From NCBI GenBank assembly GCA_007050995.1, contig VJOU01000006.1, positions 1 through 64,000 of the forward strand: DNA of 64,000 nt. Reading direction: 5' to 3'. Each line of letters begins with the position of its first letter. Position 1 is the stretch's first letter. The notes under the pieces were generated by a model, which was given only the letters and a program-made list of their open reading frames with translations, was not told the DNA's origin and made no database searches. A program made the translations under genes and the position numbers. This document shows positions 18,601-25,922 of this stretch, piece after piece. Source of the DNA: Glycocaulis profundi (lineage in GTDB: Bacteria > Pseudomonadota > Alphaproteobacteria > Caulobacterales > Maricaulaceae).

Positions 18601-20635
18601 CACCTGGCGCTGGCAGGTCACGGTCCGGCGCAGCGACGACGAAGCGCCGCCCCTGGCGCAGGCGGCGGCCATCGCGCCCGCGCGGCTCGAGCCGGTCAAG
18701 GCCGCCCTGTGGGCCTCCCGCGCGGAAGCCTGCGCCTTTCCGGTGCGGACCGCCGGCGGCCGCCAGCGCGATCAGGCCGCGGCCCTGGCCGATCAGGTCT
18801 CGCGCGTGGCGGATTCGGTCTGGGTGCTGAGCTCGAACGGCGGCAAGGCCCGCCTGCGCGCCTGGCCCTGCGCGATCACGGCTGAAGACGTCTGCGTGTT
18901 CAGCTTCGCCTCGATGATGGACGCCGGACCGATGCAGGCCGCCCTGACGCGGACCCTGCGCCCCGGTCTCGGCCGCCGCCTCCGCAAGCGCGGCGCGGTG
19001 GCGAAATCGACCGTGCGCGCGATCCCCTCCGCCTTCCACCGCCGGGCGCTGGGCTGGGCCGACCGCAGGGGCGGACCGGCCGGCTACGCGGTGAAGGCCG
19101 CCCTGGTGCTGGCCAAGGCCGTCTGGATCCGGCGCGGCAAGGCGGTTCTGCTCGCCCTGCTGGCCGCCGCCGCCATCGCCGGAGCCTGGGCTTACGACCC
19201 CGCGCTGCTTCCGGCCGCCGCCGCCGCGACCGCCGCGCTGATCGCCGCCGCCGTCCTGCTCACCGCCGGACGGATCGCGGTCCGGGTGCGCGGCGAAACC
19301 CGCGCGGCCCACGCCGCGGAGATGGCCCGTCTGAACGCGCGGCTGTCCCAGGTCCAGGCCGAGCGCAGGAAGGACGCGGACGCGTTCGAGGCGCGTCTGG
19401 CCGCGCTTCAGGCCCGGCTGGAGACCCAGGACCGCCGTCTGGGGGACGCCGACACCATGAGCGGGCGCATCAACGCGCGTCTGGACACCATCGCGACGGA
19501 CACCGCCCAGCAGGCCAAGACCGTGATCGACGAAAGAGCCCGCCTCACCCGGGCGGTCAAGAACGCCAGCGCCATGAAAGCGGAGCTGGATGATCTCGCG
19601 AAACGGTCGGAGCAGATGCGCGACACGGTGGCGGGCATCGCCCGCACGGCGGAGCAGGCCGGCAGCGATGTCAGCGCGCTCGCCGCGCGCCATGATGCGC
19701 TCGCCGAGGCCGGGGACAAGCTCAAGGCCCGGTTCTCGAAGACCGCCGCCCTGACCCGGGATCATCGCGATCTGCTTCAGCACATGAACGCGTCGAACGC
19801 CGGACTGGCCCGGGTTCACGCCCGCAGGCTGGCGGACAAGGACATCGAAACGCTGGTCGCACGCTGGGCGCCGACCTTCGGCCTGACGCTGAACGCCACC
19901 GAACTCGCCTATTTCGCGCACAAGATCTGCATGATCGAAGACGCGGCGGACGGGCGGCTGGCGACCACGATCCAGTGCATGCTGCTGCGCCTGCTGGCGC
20001 TGAGAAGCCTCGACAAGCCCGAGCTGGAAGTCCTCGAGATCGGCGTCCTGTTCGGGGTCGCCTCGGCGGTCCTGCACAATCTGCGCCCCTGGGGCAGCGA
20101 GGTCCGCCTGACCCTGCTCGACCCGCTGGAAGGCTATTACGGCAAGGGCACCCTGGATCCGAAAACCCACACCCCGGTCTCGCGCCGGACGCTGGAATCC
20201 AATCTCGCCCGCTGGGGCATCGGCGGGGATTCGGTCCGTCTGATCGAGGAGTTCAGCGAAAACCCCGATGCGGTCGCCGCGGCCTCCGACCGGCGCTACG
20301 ACTATCTGCTGATCGATGGCGATCACAGCTATGACGGCGTCAAACGCGATTTCGAGCTGTACGGCCCGATGGTCGCGCCCGGCGGTCTGGTGGTGTTCGA
20401 CGATTACGGCACCACCGACTGGCCCGACATCAAGACCTATGTGGACGAGGAAGTCCGCATCCTCGACGAATGGGAGTTCGTCGGCGCGGGCTGGCGCACG
20501 GCCATCCTGCGGCGGGTGACGCCCGAGACGAAGACTGCGGCCAAGCCGTCCAGGGCGAAGGCTTCAGCCTCCAAACCGAAAACTCGCGCCAAGCGGAAAC
20601 CCGCCGGCAAGCGCGCCGCCGCGAAACCCAGCTAG
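15617..20635 (+). CDS. Giant multidomain glycan-assembly protein (GT, FkbM, GT42-like, coiled coil, methyltransferase)
   Basis: 1672 residues, apparently one intact frame. In order: residues 40-415, a glycosyltransferase with a GT4-like C-terminal lobe (MRYAGSI, FANKIPECLASGSPVIALG at 319-337); 450-640, FkbM methyltransferase (MLDVGAHTGGS at 466-476, FEPDP at 490-494, FLKIDVEGFE at 571-580); 700-925, GT42/DUF115-like (VIGNGPSLK at 709-717, VIGVDGRY at 836-843); 950-1115, unrecognised; 1176-1220, two hydrophobic Ala/Leu-rich segments that could form a membrane hairpin; 1228-1400, long heptad-rich coiled coil; 1470-1632, class I methyltransferase (VLEIGVLFGVAS at 1472-1483, LLIDGDHSYDGVK at 1564-1576, VVFDDYG at 1592-1598); 1640-1672, Lys/Ala/Pro-rich tail. 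Last gene of the export operon, followed by a palindromic terminator. The coiled coil between a membrane anchor and a methyltransferase recalls the WbdD chain-length ruler; that role is inference. Ribosome-binding site at 15617 is weak. Confidence 0.75.
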   Translation: MTKLPATRPSQRVLLKAADSRLPRPACDILNPSEPGARALLPRMLVLDMTRIGQQTATGELKQTYFENWPEDRLMHVFASPGKRLGRRLNGLDDPSAFVSVRDAIEGCLAFSPDVILYRPVAERPDLHAVARAVLQKCSAPMAIWLMDDWPDRLARQDPAEGRKWDAELRWLLKRSAERFVICERMAEGYGERYGAAFHVLRNGVLPEEWRGLPAAPRRDTLVMRYAGSIAPDMTRDAVHAAARAVSELQGEVPVRFEIRTQPLWEKLEGPALAGLDGVSIGSSDMTRDEYREWLSEADMLFVGYNFDEHSRAYLKFSFANKIPECLASGSPVIALGPPDLPSIEALKASDAVRHVGEPEPEALKAAIREMAGSPELRAELGARGREHAFDRYGLPEQRRRFVEAMADLAGFDGEAAGTREARLSRVTASRPVAGYATQDHPRHLKAQLDEVRVVREILGAGPGLMLDVGAHTGGSLHWFKADAWTIHAFEPDPANRARLEKAAAGFGNVAIHPVAVSDTLAGDVPFFASDESTGISGLTAFRETHKEVARVETITLDAFCDREGIDRIDFLKIDVEGFELSVLKGLDFTRRPPAAVIAEFEDAKTTQQGYDSHELAGFLADRGYTVYVSEWHPITAYGVKHSWRRMRQYPCDIPSAGWGNLVAFREAPSSEALARAVNALVHIGAPEPQAFGKPLKTHFKPNLRPLLVIGNGPSLKGFDPRTVKGMDTLGMNAAYRHWETIDWWPTYYACLDEVVGLAHKDAIAAMIRDCERTGIRRFILRANLIEALGDLGRHERVLDFDRSREHAEILDLRPVTTGSHAVLWGAWAGYPNIYVIGVDGRYAAALPGSESRGGIAREIVRAEVNPNYYIDDYQRPGDRYNEPNPGRDLHQQAWRRTAGLVARTPSKVFNLNTDSRIDAFDFARLDLTDPKSAAEVIKRADVFAGRDDADRVIEMDDPSGLARQPMRLLAEALNRPRAAATCRIDDTDALAHARTWRWQVTVRRSDDEAPPLAQAAAIAPARLEPVKAALWASRAEACAFPVRTAGGRQRDQAAALADQVSRVADSVWVLSSNGGKARLRAWPCAITAEDVCVFSFASMMDAGPMQAALTRTLRPGLGRRLRKRGAVAKSTVRAIPSAFHRRALGWADRRGGPAGYAVKAALVLAKAVWIRRGKAVLLALLAAAAIAGAWAYDPALLPAAAAATAALIAAAVLLTAGRIAVRVRGETRAAHAAEMARLNARLSQVQAERRKDADAFEARLAALQARLETQDRRLGDADTMSGRINARLDTIATDTAQQAKTVIDERARLTRAVKNASAMKAELDDLAKRSEQMRDTVAGIARTAEQAGSDVSALAARHDALAEAGDKLKARFSKTAALTRDHRDLLQHMNASNAGLARVHARRLADKDIETLVARWAPTFGLTLNATELAYFAHKICMIEDAADGRLATTIQCMLLRLLALRSLDKPELEVLEIGVLFGVASAVLHNLRPWGSEVRLTLLDPLEGYYGKGTLDPKTHTPVSRRTLESNLARWGIGGDSVRLIEEFSENPDAVAAASDRRYDYLLIDGDHSYDGVKRDFELYGPMVAPGGLVVFDDYGTTDWPDIKTYVDEEVRILDEWEFVGAGWRTAILRRVTPETKTAAKPSRAKASASKPKTRAKRKPAGKRAAAKPS

Positions 20636-20645
20636 CGCGCTTGAG

Positions 20646-20673
20646 AACCGGGCGGCAGATCTGCCGCCCGGTT
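20646..20673. terminator. Perfect 28-bp palindrome between convergent genes
   Basis: A perfect inverted repeat (half site AACCGGGCGGCAGA, no bases left over) lies 10 bp after the stop of the giant gene and 18 bp before the convergent sulfotransferase stop. It would fold into an 11-12 bp GC-rich stem with a tiny AGATCT loop. No run of T follows on either strand, so it is a Rho-independent-like or pause hairpin rather than a textbook terminator; a protein site is the alternative. Confidence 0.6.
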
Positions 20674-20691
20674 GCTCGTCGGAAACAGAAT

Positions 20692-21453
20692 TCAGATTCC
20701 GATATCGATGCTGGACAGATACGGCTTCAATCCGGGGTGATCTTCCGCAATTTTCTGCTTAACCTTCAGGAAGTTCATAGCTTCCAAAGCGGCCTCGACT
20801 TTTTCGTTGTGCTCGCTCGTCAGATGATTTTCGTGATCGCCCGTAGCCCCTGAGCGGTAGAATTTATCCGGCCCTGAGGGCTTGTTTTTAAAATCGGTGG
20901 ACGACCGCAGCTTTTCCGCTATCGCGTCAATATCGCTCACGTTCAGTTCGAGATAATCGCACAGGTCCTTAACTTCACCTTTGAAGTCTTCGTGCAGCCT
21001 TTCATACGACATCATGTGGGTATGATGGCGGCCTTCTCCCTGATGCCAGAACCTGTGATACCGGACGTGCGCCCGGACACGGGTTTCCGCCAGGCCGGCA
21101 TCGAAATAATCATCCAAAGAACCCGTGAAAACTTCCCTTCTCACGTCGTGAAAATACCGCGAGACAAGCATGTCGCGAACATCGCGTATTATATTGATGA
21201 ACTTAACATGGGGCTTTTTCGCAAACTCGAGATACTTGTCGTCTGCTATCCAGTGCTGTTTACAGTAATAATTTTCACTTATATAAATATCATCATCAAT
21301 GATTTCATGCGTCACATCATCGGGAAAAGAACGGCCAACTCCACTGTTCGCGCAGTGACGGTCTGGAATTTTTTCAGCCCAGCCTGATTTCGCTACAATC
21401 TCCGTGACCCAGGTGGAGCCGGATTTCTGAGCTCCATTGCAAACAATAAGCAT
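20692..21453 (-). CDS. PAPS-dependent sulfotransferase, AT-rich
   Basis: 253 residues. Transfers sulfate from PAPS to a hydroxyl or amine acceptor. The 5'-phosphosulfate loop KSGSTW is at 10-15 and the 3'-phosphate motif is R90...S98 (IRDVRDMLVSRYFH); a KQHW histidine at 67 is a candidate base, and the GATGDHENHL segment matches the C-terminal PAPS-binding loop of the Sulfotransfer_1 family. GC falls to about 28-50 % per 60 bases against about 68 % in neighbours, a sign of recent acquisition. ATG 21453 has AAGGTGAG six bases upstream. It lies 43 bp behind the IMPase-family gene on the same strand and may be co-transcribed with it; it faces the polysaccharide operon, so sulfation of that glycan is a reasonable guess. 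Confidence 0.85.
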   Translation of the reverse strand: MLIVCNGAQKSGSTWVTEIVAKSGWAEKIPDRHCANSGVGRSFPDDVTHEIIDDDIYISENYYCKQHWIADDKYLEFAKKPHVKFINIIRDVRDMLVSRYFHDVRREVFTGSLDDYFDAGLAETRVRAHVRYHRFWHQGEGRHHTHMMSYERLHEDFKGEVKDLCDYLELNVSDIDAIAEKLRSSTDFKNKPSGPDKFYRSGATGDHENHLTSEHNEKVEAALEAMNFLKVKQKIAEDHPGLKPYLSSIDIGI

Positions 21454-21496
21454 TACTCACCTTACTCGGTTTTCCGTTCTATCGGGATACTCTATC

Positions 21497-22294
21497 TCAG
21501 GCTGGGCCAGTCGCCAGCACCTCCAGCAATTCCGCATGAAGCGTCCGGTTGGCGGCGGCCAGAACCTGTCCGTTCTCCGTGCGGGCGCCCCGCCAGTCGG
21601 TGACCACCCCGCCCGCGCCCTCGACCACGGGAATCAGCGCGGCCACGTCCCAGGGCTGGAGCCCGCTTTCGATGACGAAATCCACGCCCCCCATGGCGAT
21701 CTGGGCGTAGGCGTAGGCGTCCAGCCCGTAGCGCATCAGCCGGGCCGCCGACCGCGCGCGCCCGAAAGCCTCCGCCTCGGCGCCCGCGAACAGGAAGGGG
21801 TCGGTGGTCGAGCCGATGGCCTCGGCCAGTCTCGCTTCGGACCGCGTCCGCACCGGCTCGCTGACCCCGCCCCGCTCGAACCACGCTCCCGCGCCCCGCA
21901 CGCCTGAAAAGCGCTCGCCGGTGAAGGGCTGATCGATGACCGACAGGGCCGGGCCGTCCGGTCCGGCCAGCGCGATCAGCACCGTCCAGGTGGGCAGGCC
22001 CGCGATGAAGGCCCGCGTGCCGTCGATGGGATCGAGGATCCAGGTGCGGCCGTTTGACGAGGCCGTCTCGGCCTGCTCCTCGCCGCGCACCCCGTCGCCG
22101 GGCCGCTCGGCGGCGATCATCGCGCGCAGGGCCGCCTCCACCTCCCGGTCGGCCCGGGTGACCGGATCAAACCCGCCGCTGAGCTTGTTGTCCGCGTCCA
22201 GCCCGCTGCGGAACAGCGGCAGCGAGGCGGCGCGGGCCGCGTCGGCCAGACGGCGCGCGAAATCGAGATCGCGCTCAGGATCGATCAGGGACAA
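21497..22294 (-). CDS. hisN: Inositol-monophosphatase-family phosphatase, histidinol-phosphatase (HisN) like
   Basis: 265 residues from a TTG at 22294. Metal-dependent sugar-phosphatase fold with GEE at 71-73, DPIDGT at 88-93 and the C-terminal QPWDVAAL. The sequence after the second motif (RAFIAGLPTWTVLIAL) is the hallmark of the HisN branch, which dephosphorylates histidinol phosphate. The frame is open to 22375 (also TTG), but 22294 places the start where HisN proteins begin and has GGAG eight bases upstream. It is 40 bp downstream of the XRE gene. Because a PAPS sulfotransferase follows 43 bp later, a role as PAP phosphatase (CysQ-like, same superfamily) should be considered, though the motifs favour HisN. 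Confidence 0.75.
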   Translation of the reverse strand: MSLIDPERDLDFARRLADAARAASLPLFRSGLDADNKLSGGFDPVTRADREVEAALRAMIAAERPGDGVRGEEQAETASSNGRTWILDPIDGTRAFIAGLPTWTVLIALAGPDGPALSVIDQPFTGERFSGVRGAGAWFERGGVSEPVRTRSEARLAEAIGSTTDPFLFAGAEAEAFGRARSAARLMRYGLDAYAYAQIAMGGVDFVIESGLQPWDVAALIPVVEGAGGVVTDWRGARTENGQVLAAANRTLHAELLEVLATGPA

Positions 22295-22334
22295 GACGGG
22301 CGCTCCGGCGGCCGCGCGGCCAAGGCGCGAAAAC

Positions 22335-22733
22335 TCAGGCCGCGTCGGTATCGAGCGCCTGCTCGCCGGGGTCAAGGCTCAGGGCGAGCTCCAGCAGGCG
22401 GCGGCGGGGCCGCTCCTTGAGCCGGTAATAGGCGCGCAGCAACTCGGTGGTCTCGCGCTGGCTCATCAGCTCGGCGGGAAGCTGGCCGTCATCGGGCAGG
22501 GCGGGCTCGGACCGGCGCTGCAGACCCTCGTAGAAATACTGCACGGGCACGTCCAGCGCCTCGGCGAGCTCGAACAGGCGGCTCGCGCTGACGCGATTGG
22601 CGCCGCACTCGTATTTCTGGATCTGCTGGAAGCGGATGCCGATGGAATCGCCGAGCTGCTGCTGGGTCAGCCCCAGCAGACGCCGGCGGCGCCGGAGCCG
22701 TCCGCCGATATGCCTGTCCGTGTCATCCGCCAT
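22335..22733 (-). CDS. XRE-family transcriptional regulator
   Basis: 132 residues. N-terminal helix-turn-helix at about 9-65: GRLRRRRRLLGLTQQQLGDSIGI, then FQQIQKYECGANRVSASRL, a Cro/CI-type DNA-binding domain. The C-terminal half (LLRAYYRLKERPRRRLLELALSL) is a short helical region found in a common alphaproteobacterial XRE group. A paralogue with the same layout is at 44584-45006 next to metK. Targets are unknown; it heads a minus-strand unit with the phosphatase and perhaps the sulfotransferase. The 164-bp region upstream (22734-22897) is noticeably AT-rich and likely holds its promoter. Confidence 0.85.
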   Translation of the reverse strand: MADDTDRHIGGRLRRRRRLLGLTQQQLGDSIGIRFQQIQKYECGANRVSASRLFELAEALDVPVQYFYEGLQRRSEPALPDDGQLPAELMSQRETTELLRAYYRLKERPRRRLLELALSLDPGEQALDTDAA

Positions 22734-22897
22734 GAAAACCCCGCCTTCACCAAAGGTCTTGCTGGCTGAAGACCGTCAGCGCGCGGCTTTTTGCTGGCCG
22801 CGTTCAATGTTTGGACCACATCTTGTTTCAAGTTGCAAGGGAATCCATCTCATCTCAAGCGAGAATTACGCGCATAAGCCGAGTGAGCAACCGGGGG

Positions 22898-23761
22898 TTA
22901 TTCGGCTGCCAGAGCCGCCCGGCCCTCGCCCGCAAGTGCTGAAATCCATTCGGAAATCAGCGTCTTGAGCGGCCCGAAACCGCTGGACGGCTCGACATTG
23001 AGCTCGTCGAGATACAGCCCGCGGCTGATCTCCACCTGCAGCGCGTGCACCCCGGCGGCGGGCCGGCCGTAATGCTCGGTGGTGCGCCCGCCCGCATAGG
23101 GCCGGTTGCGCGCCACCTTCAGGCCCAGGGCGCGGAAGGCGGCTTCGGCGTCCGCGATCAGCTCGCGCGAGCAGGACGCGCCGAACCGGTCGCCCAGCAC
23201 CACGTCCGCGCCCCGTGCCGTGCCCGAAGGCATGGAGTGGCAGTCGATCAGCACCGCCTCGCCATGCAGGGCGCGGGCGGTCTCGATCTCGGCGGCCAGC
23301 GCGGCGTGATAGGGCCGATAGCAGGCCGTGATGCGCGCGCCGATCTCCGCTTCGGGCAGCGGGCCGGAATAGATCGCCCGTCCGTCCGCCGCGATGCGGG
23401 GGATGACGCCCAGGCCCGCGGACGCGCGGTGGGTGGGCAGGCCCGCCAGCTCGGGGCGCGGCTCGAACATGGCCGGGTCCAGCTCGTCGGGCTCGCGGTT
23501 CACGTCCACATAGGCGCGCGGGAAACGGGCCAGCACCAGCGGCGCGCCCTGGGCGGGCGCGGCGGCGAACAGGGCGTCCACATGGGCGTCCTCCGACCGG
23601 CGCAGCAGGCGCAGGGGCAGGCTGGAGCGCTTGAGGAAACCGCCGGGATACTCCCGTCCAGAATGGGGCGAGGCGAACACGAACCGGCCCGGCGCGCCGG
23701 CGGGCCGCATCACGGTCACCGGATCGGGAAAGCCTTCAGACGCGGGCGCGGTCGAGCTCAT
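22898..23761 (-). CDS. N-formylglutamate amidohydrolase family protein
   Basis: 287 residues. Members hydrolyse N-formyl-L-glutamate to glutamate and formate (histidine degradation) or related N-acyl amino acids. Features: FASPHSGREYP near residue 29, a candidate metal site with SEDAHVD, DVNREPDELD, LIDCHSMPSG, and the C-terminal ALQVEISRGLYLDE. No hut genes are nearby, so the true substrate may differ. It is divergent from cpdR, an arrangement I recall as common in alphaproteobacteria. The protein ends in ALAGEGRAALAAE. Confidence 0.85.
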   Translation of the reverse strand: MSSTAPASEGFPDPVTVMRPAGAPGRFVFASPHSGREYPGGFLKRSSLPLRLLRRSEDAHVDALFAAAPAQGAPLVLARFPRAYVDVNREPDELDPAMFEPRPELAGLPTHRASAGLGVIPRIAADGRAIYSGPLPEAEIGARITACYRPYHAALAAEIETARALHGEAVLIDCHSMPSGTARGADVVLGDRFGASCSRELIADAEAAFRALGLKVARNRPYAGGRTTEHYGRPAAGVHALQVEISRGLYLDELNVEPSSGFGPLKTLISEWISALAGEGRAALAAE

Positions 23762-23888
23762 CGGTCCATCATCGCCCGCCCCTGCGCCGGGTCAATACTC
23801 TGGCGCGCATCCTGCATCCGGACGGATGCGCGCGCGTGCGCGCCGTGCCATCATGGCGCGGTTGTATCGACTGACCGGAGCATGCCGA

Positions 23889-24254
23889 ATGGCCCGTATC
23901 CTCCTCGCCGAAGACGATGGTTCCATGCGCGAATTCCTCGCCAAGGCGCTCGACCGCGCCGGGCACGAGGTTCATGCCGTGGCCGACGGCGCGGAAGGCC
24001 TGGACGTTCTGGGCGACACGCCCGGCGCCTACGACCTTCTGCTGACCGACATCGTGATGCCCGGCGTGGACGGCATCGAGCTGGCGCGCCGCGCCGCCGA
24101 GGTCGATCCCGGCCTGAAGATCATGTTCATCACCGGCTTCGCCGCGGTCGCCCTGAACGCGGGCTCCGCCGCGCCGAAGGACGCCAAGGTCCTGTCCAAG
24201 CCCTTCCACCTGCGCGACCTGGTCGACGAGGTCGCCCGGGTGATGGCGGCCTGA
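23889..24254 (+). CDS. cpdR: Single-domain response regulator CpdR
   Basis: 121 residues, a receiver domain with no output domain. Acidic pocket E8-D9-D10, phosphoacceptor D54 (LLTDIVMPG), ITGFAAVA switch region and the conserved lysine of LSKPFHLRDL. The last block is almost diagnostic for CpdR, which in Caulobacter is phosphorylated through CckA-ChpT and, when unphosphorylated, brings ClpXP to the pole to degrade PdeA, CtrA and others. The C-terminus ends MAA, compatible with a ClpXP-type degron (inference). ATG 23889 is chosen because the upstream in-frame extension has no receiver sequence. Followed by tRNA-Val. Confidence 0.88.
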   Translation: MARILLAEDDGSMREFLAKALDRAGHEVHAVADGAEGLDVLGDTPGAYDLLLTDIVMPGVDGIELARRAAEVDPGLKIMFITGFAAVALNAGSAAPKDAKVLSKPFHLRDLVDEVARVMAA

Positions 24255-24284
24255 CTTCCCCGGCCCCGCGCTGAACGCGCCCGC

Positions 24285-24313
24285 TTGCGCGCGTGACCGC
24301 GCGCGGCTATAGG
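24285..24313 (+). promoter_or_regulatory. Candidate promoter of tRNA-Val
   Basis: TTGCGC at 24285-24290, a 17-bp spacer and TATAGG at 24308-24313, ending 20 bp before the mature tRNA 5' end. Spacing is ideal for a vegetative sigma factor and the position fits a tRNA transcript start. Confidence 0.6.
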
Positions 24314-24333
24314 AACCGCCTCGCCTCCGGGCC

Positions 24334-24410
<77 letters not shown>

Positions 24411-24456
24411 TTCTTCCCGCCTTTCCTGACATCGACGGCCTGAACCGCCCCTGTTT

Positions 24457-24915
24457 TCAGGACGCGCCGCCGCGCGCCTCCAGCGCCCGCATCCGGGCGA
24501 CCAGATCCTCCGGCGGCGGGACCGGTCTGGGATCGGCCCCGGCGGTGGTCCAGACATAGACCAGCCTGCCCGCCGTCAGGGGCTGCTCCCCGCGGAAGAT
24601 CCCCAGCACGAAATCCATCGAGCTGCGCCCGATCCGGTCGAGCCGGACGCCCACCTCGATCAGGTCGTCGAAGCGCGCGGGCGCGAAGAAGTCGGCATGG
24701 GCGCTGACCGCGAACGTCTCCACTTCGTGCCGGGCCATGTCCGCGGCCAGATCGATCCCCGCCGCGCGCCAGTACTCGGTCGCGGCCACGTCGAAATAGA
24801 GAAAATAGTTCGCGTTGAAGACGATGGCCTGAGGATCGGTCTCGCCCCAGCGCACCCGCATCGGGTGAAAGAAAGCGAAATCGCCTCGCGATGGCGGCGC
24901 AGGCCGTGCGCTCAT
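24457..24915 (-). CDS. Hotdog-fold acyl-CoA thioesterase (4HBT/YbgC-like)
   Basis: 152 residues. The hotdog signature RVRWGETDPQAIVFNANYF carries the catalytic aspartate of the 4-hydroxybenzoyl-CoA thioesterase/YbgC group (usually RWGDTDAxGHVNNAxY), and DFFAPARFDDLIEVGVRLDRIGRSS follows as the central strand set. It hydrolyses acyl- or aryl-CoA in the cytoplasm. No Tol-Pal genes are adjacent, so a YbgC role in envelope lipid metabolism is not supported by context. It is convergent with the tRNA. Substrate unknown. Confidence 0.8.
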   Translation of the reverse strand: MSARPAPPSRGDFAFFHPMRVRWGETDPQAIVFNANYFLYFDVAATEYWRAAGIDLAADMARHEVETFAVSAHADFFAPARFDDLIEVGVRLDRIGRSSMDFVLGIFRGEQPLTAGRLVYVWTTAGADPRPVPPPEDLVARMRALEARGGAS

Positions 24916-24980
24916 GATCGTCCCTCCCCGTTTTCGACCGGGGCAAGATCAGCGCGATCCGCGCCGCGGGGCAAGACCGG

Positions 24981-25856
24981 TCAGGGACGGACGGGCATCC
25001 GGCGGGCGAGCGTGCGCTCCAGCGCCTTCAGGCGGGACTTGGCCTTGCGCCACTCCCACCAGATCTTCAGGATTTTCGGACCCTCGACGAGATAGCGCCG
25101 CCACATGCGCTGGGGTTCCTCGGCCAGACGGTGCAGCCATTCCAGCCGCGTGCGCTGCATCCAGACCGGCGCCCGGCGGGCCTTGCCCGACAGGAAATCG
25201 AGCGAGGCGCCCACGCACATGCCGAGCCCCGTGCAGTCGCCGCGCTCCAGGCAGGCCGCCGCGATCATCTCCTGCTGGGGCGAGCCCACGCACAGGAAGA
25301 CGAAGCGCGAGGGGTTCGCCGCCACGAAGGCCGCGCATTCGGCGAGGGCCTCGGGGTTGGAGCGCAGGCCCATGGGCGGCTGGTGCCAGCGCACGTCGGT
25401 CAGCTTGTAACGGGCCTTCACGCCCGCGATGACGGCTTCGTCGCCGCCGATGATCACGACCGGCTCGTCCCGGTCGATGGCGTAGTCGAACAGCGCCGCG
25501 GTCAGGTCCGAGCCTGGCGCCACCTGCACCCGCTCGCCCGACAGGAAGGCCAGCAGCTCCAGCACCCGGCTGTCGCACACCGTCATCCACGCCTGCGCGT
25601 AAAGCGTGGCGAGGATGCGGTCCTGCCCAAGCCGGACCAGATGGTCGACATTGGGGGTGACCACGAAGGCGAAAGGCTGGGAGGCGGGGCGCTCGGTGAT
25701 GCGCTCCAGCGCGGTCTCCAGCCCGATCCGGTCGAAGGCGGAGTTGAGGAACCAGACATGGCGCGGCCCCTCGCGCCGGTCGGGGCCGTTGAGAGTCCAT
25801 GCGCCTGCAGGCGCAGCCGTGCGGATGGTGATTCCAGATTCGAACAGGGCGGTCAT
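24981..25856 (-). CDS. WecG/TagA/CpsF family glycosyltransferase
   Basis: 291 residues. GT26 enzymes add ManNAc, ManNAcA or glucose to lipid-linked acceptors. Seen: FVVTPNVDHLVRL (family TxNxDH), MTVCDSRVLELLAFLSG with the conserved D-S/G-x motif, VVIIGGDEAVI, the nucleotide-binding VFLCVGSPQQEMI, LGMCVGASLDFLSGK and the final RTRLEWLHRLAEEPQRMWRRYLV. The C-terminal basic helix is the membrane-anchoring appendage that allows GT26 enzymes to be active at the membrane. It stands alone, about 3.5 kb from the polysaccharide locus, and could contribute to the same or another surface glycan. Confidence 0.88.
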   Translation of the reverse strand: MTALFESGITIRTAAPAGAWTLNGPDRREGPRHVWFLNSAFDRIGLETALERITERPASQPFAFVVTPNVDHLVRLGQDRILATLYAQAWMTVCDSRVLELLAFLSGERVQVAPGSDLTAALFDYAIDRDEPVVIIGGDEAVIAGVKARYKLTDVRWHQPPMGLRSNPEALAECAAFVAANPSRFVFLCVGSPQQEMIAAACLERGDCTGLGMCVGASLDFLSGKARRAPVWMQRTRLEWLHRLAEEPQRMWRRYLVEGPKILKIWWEWRKAKSRLKALERTLARRMPVRP

Positions 25857-25922
25857 GTCTCAGTCCGGGTCAGCTCAAACGGCGGCTGGACGCTTCGCTG
25901 CAAGCGCCCTGCCGGTCTTTGC

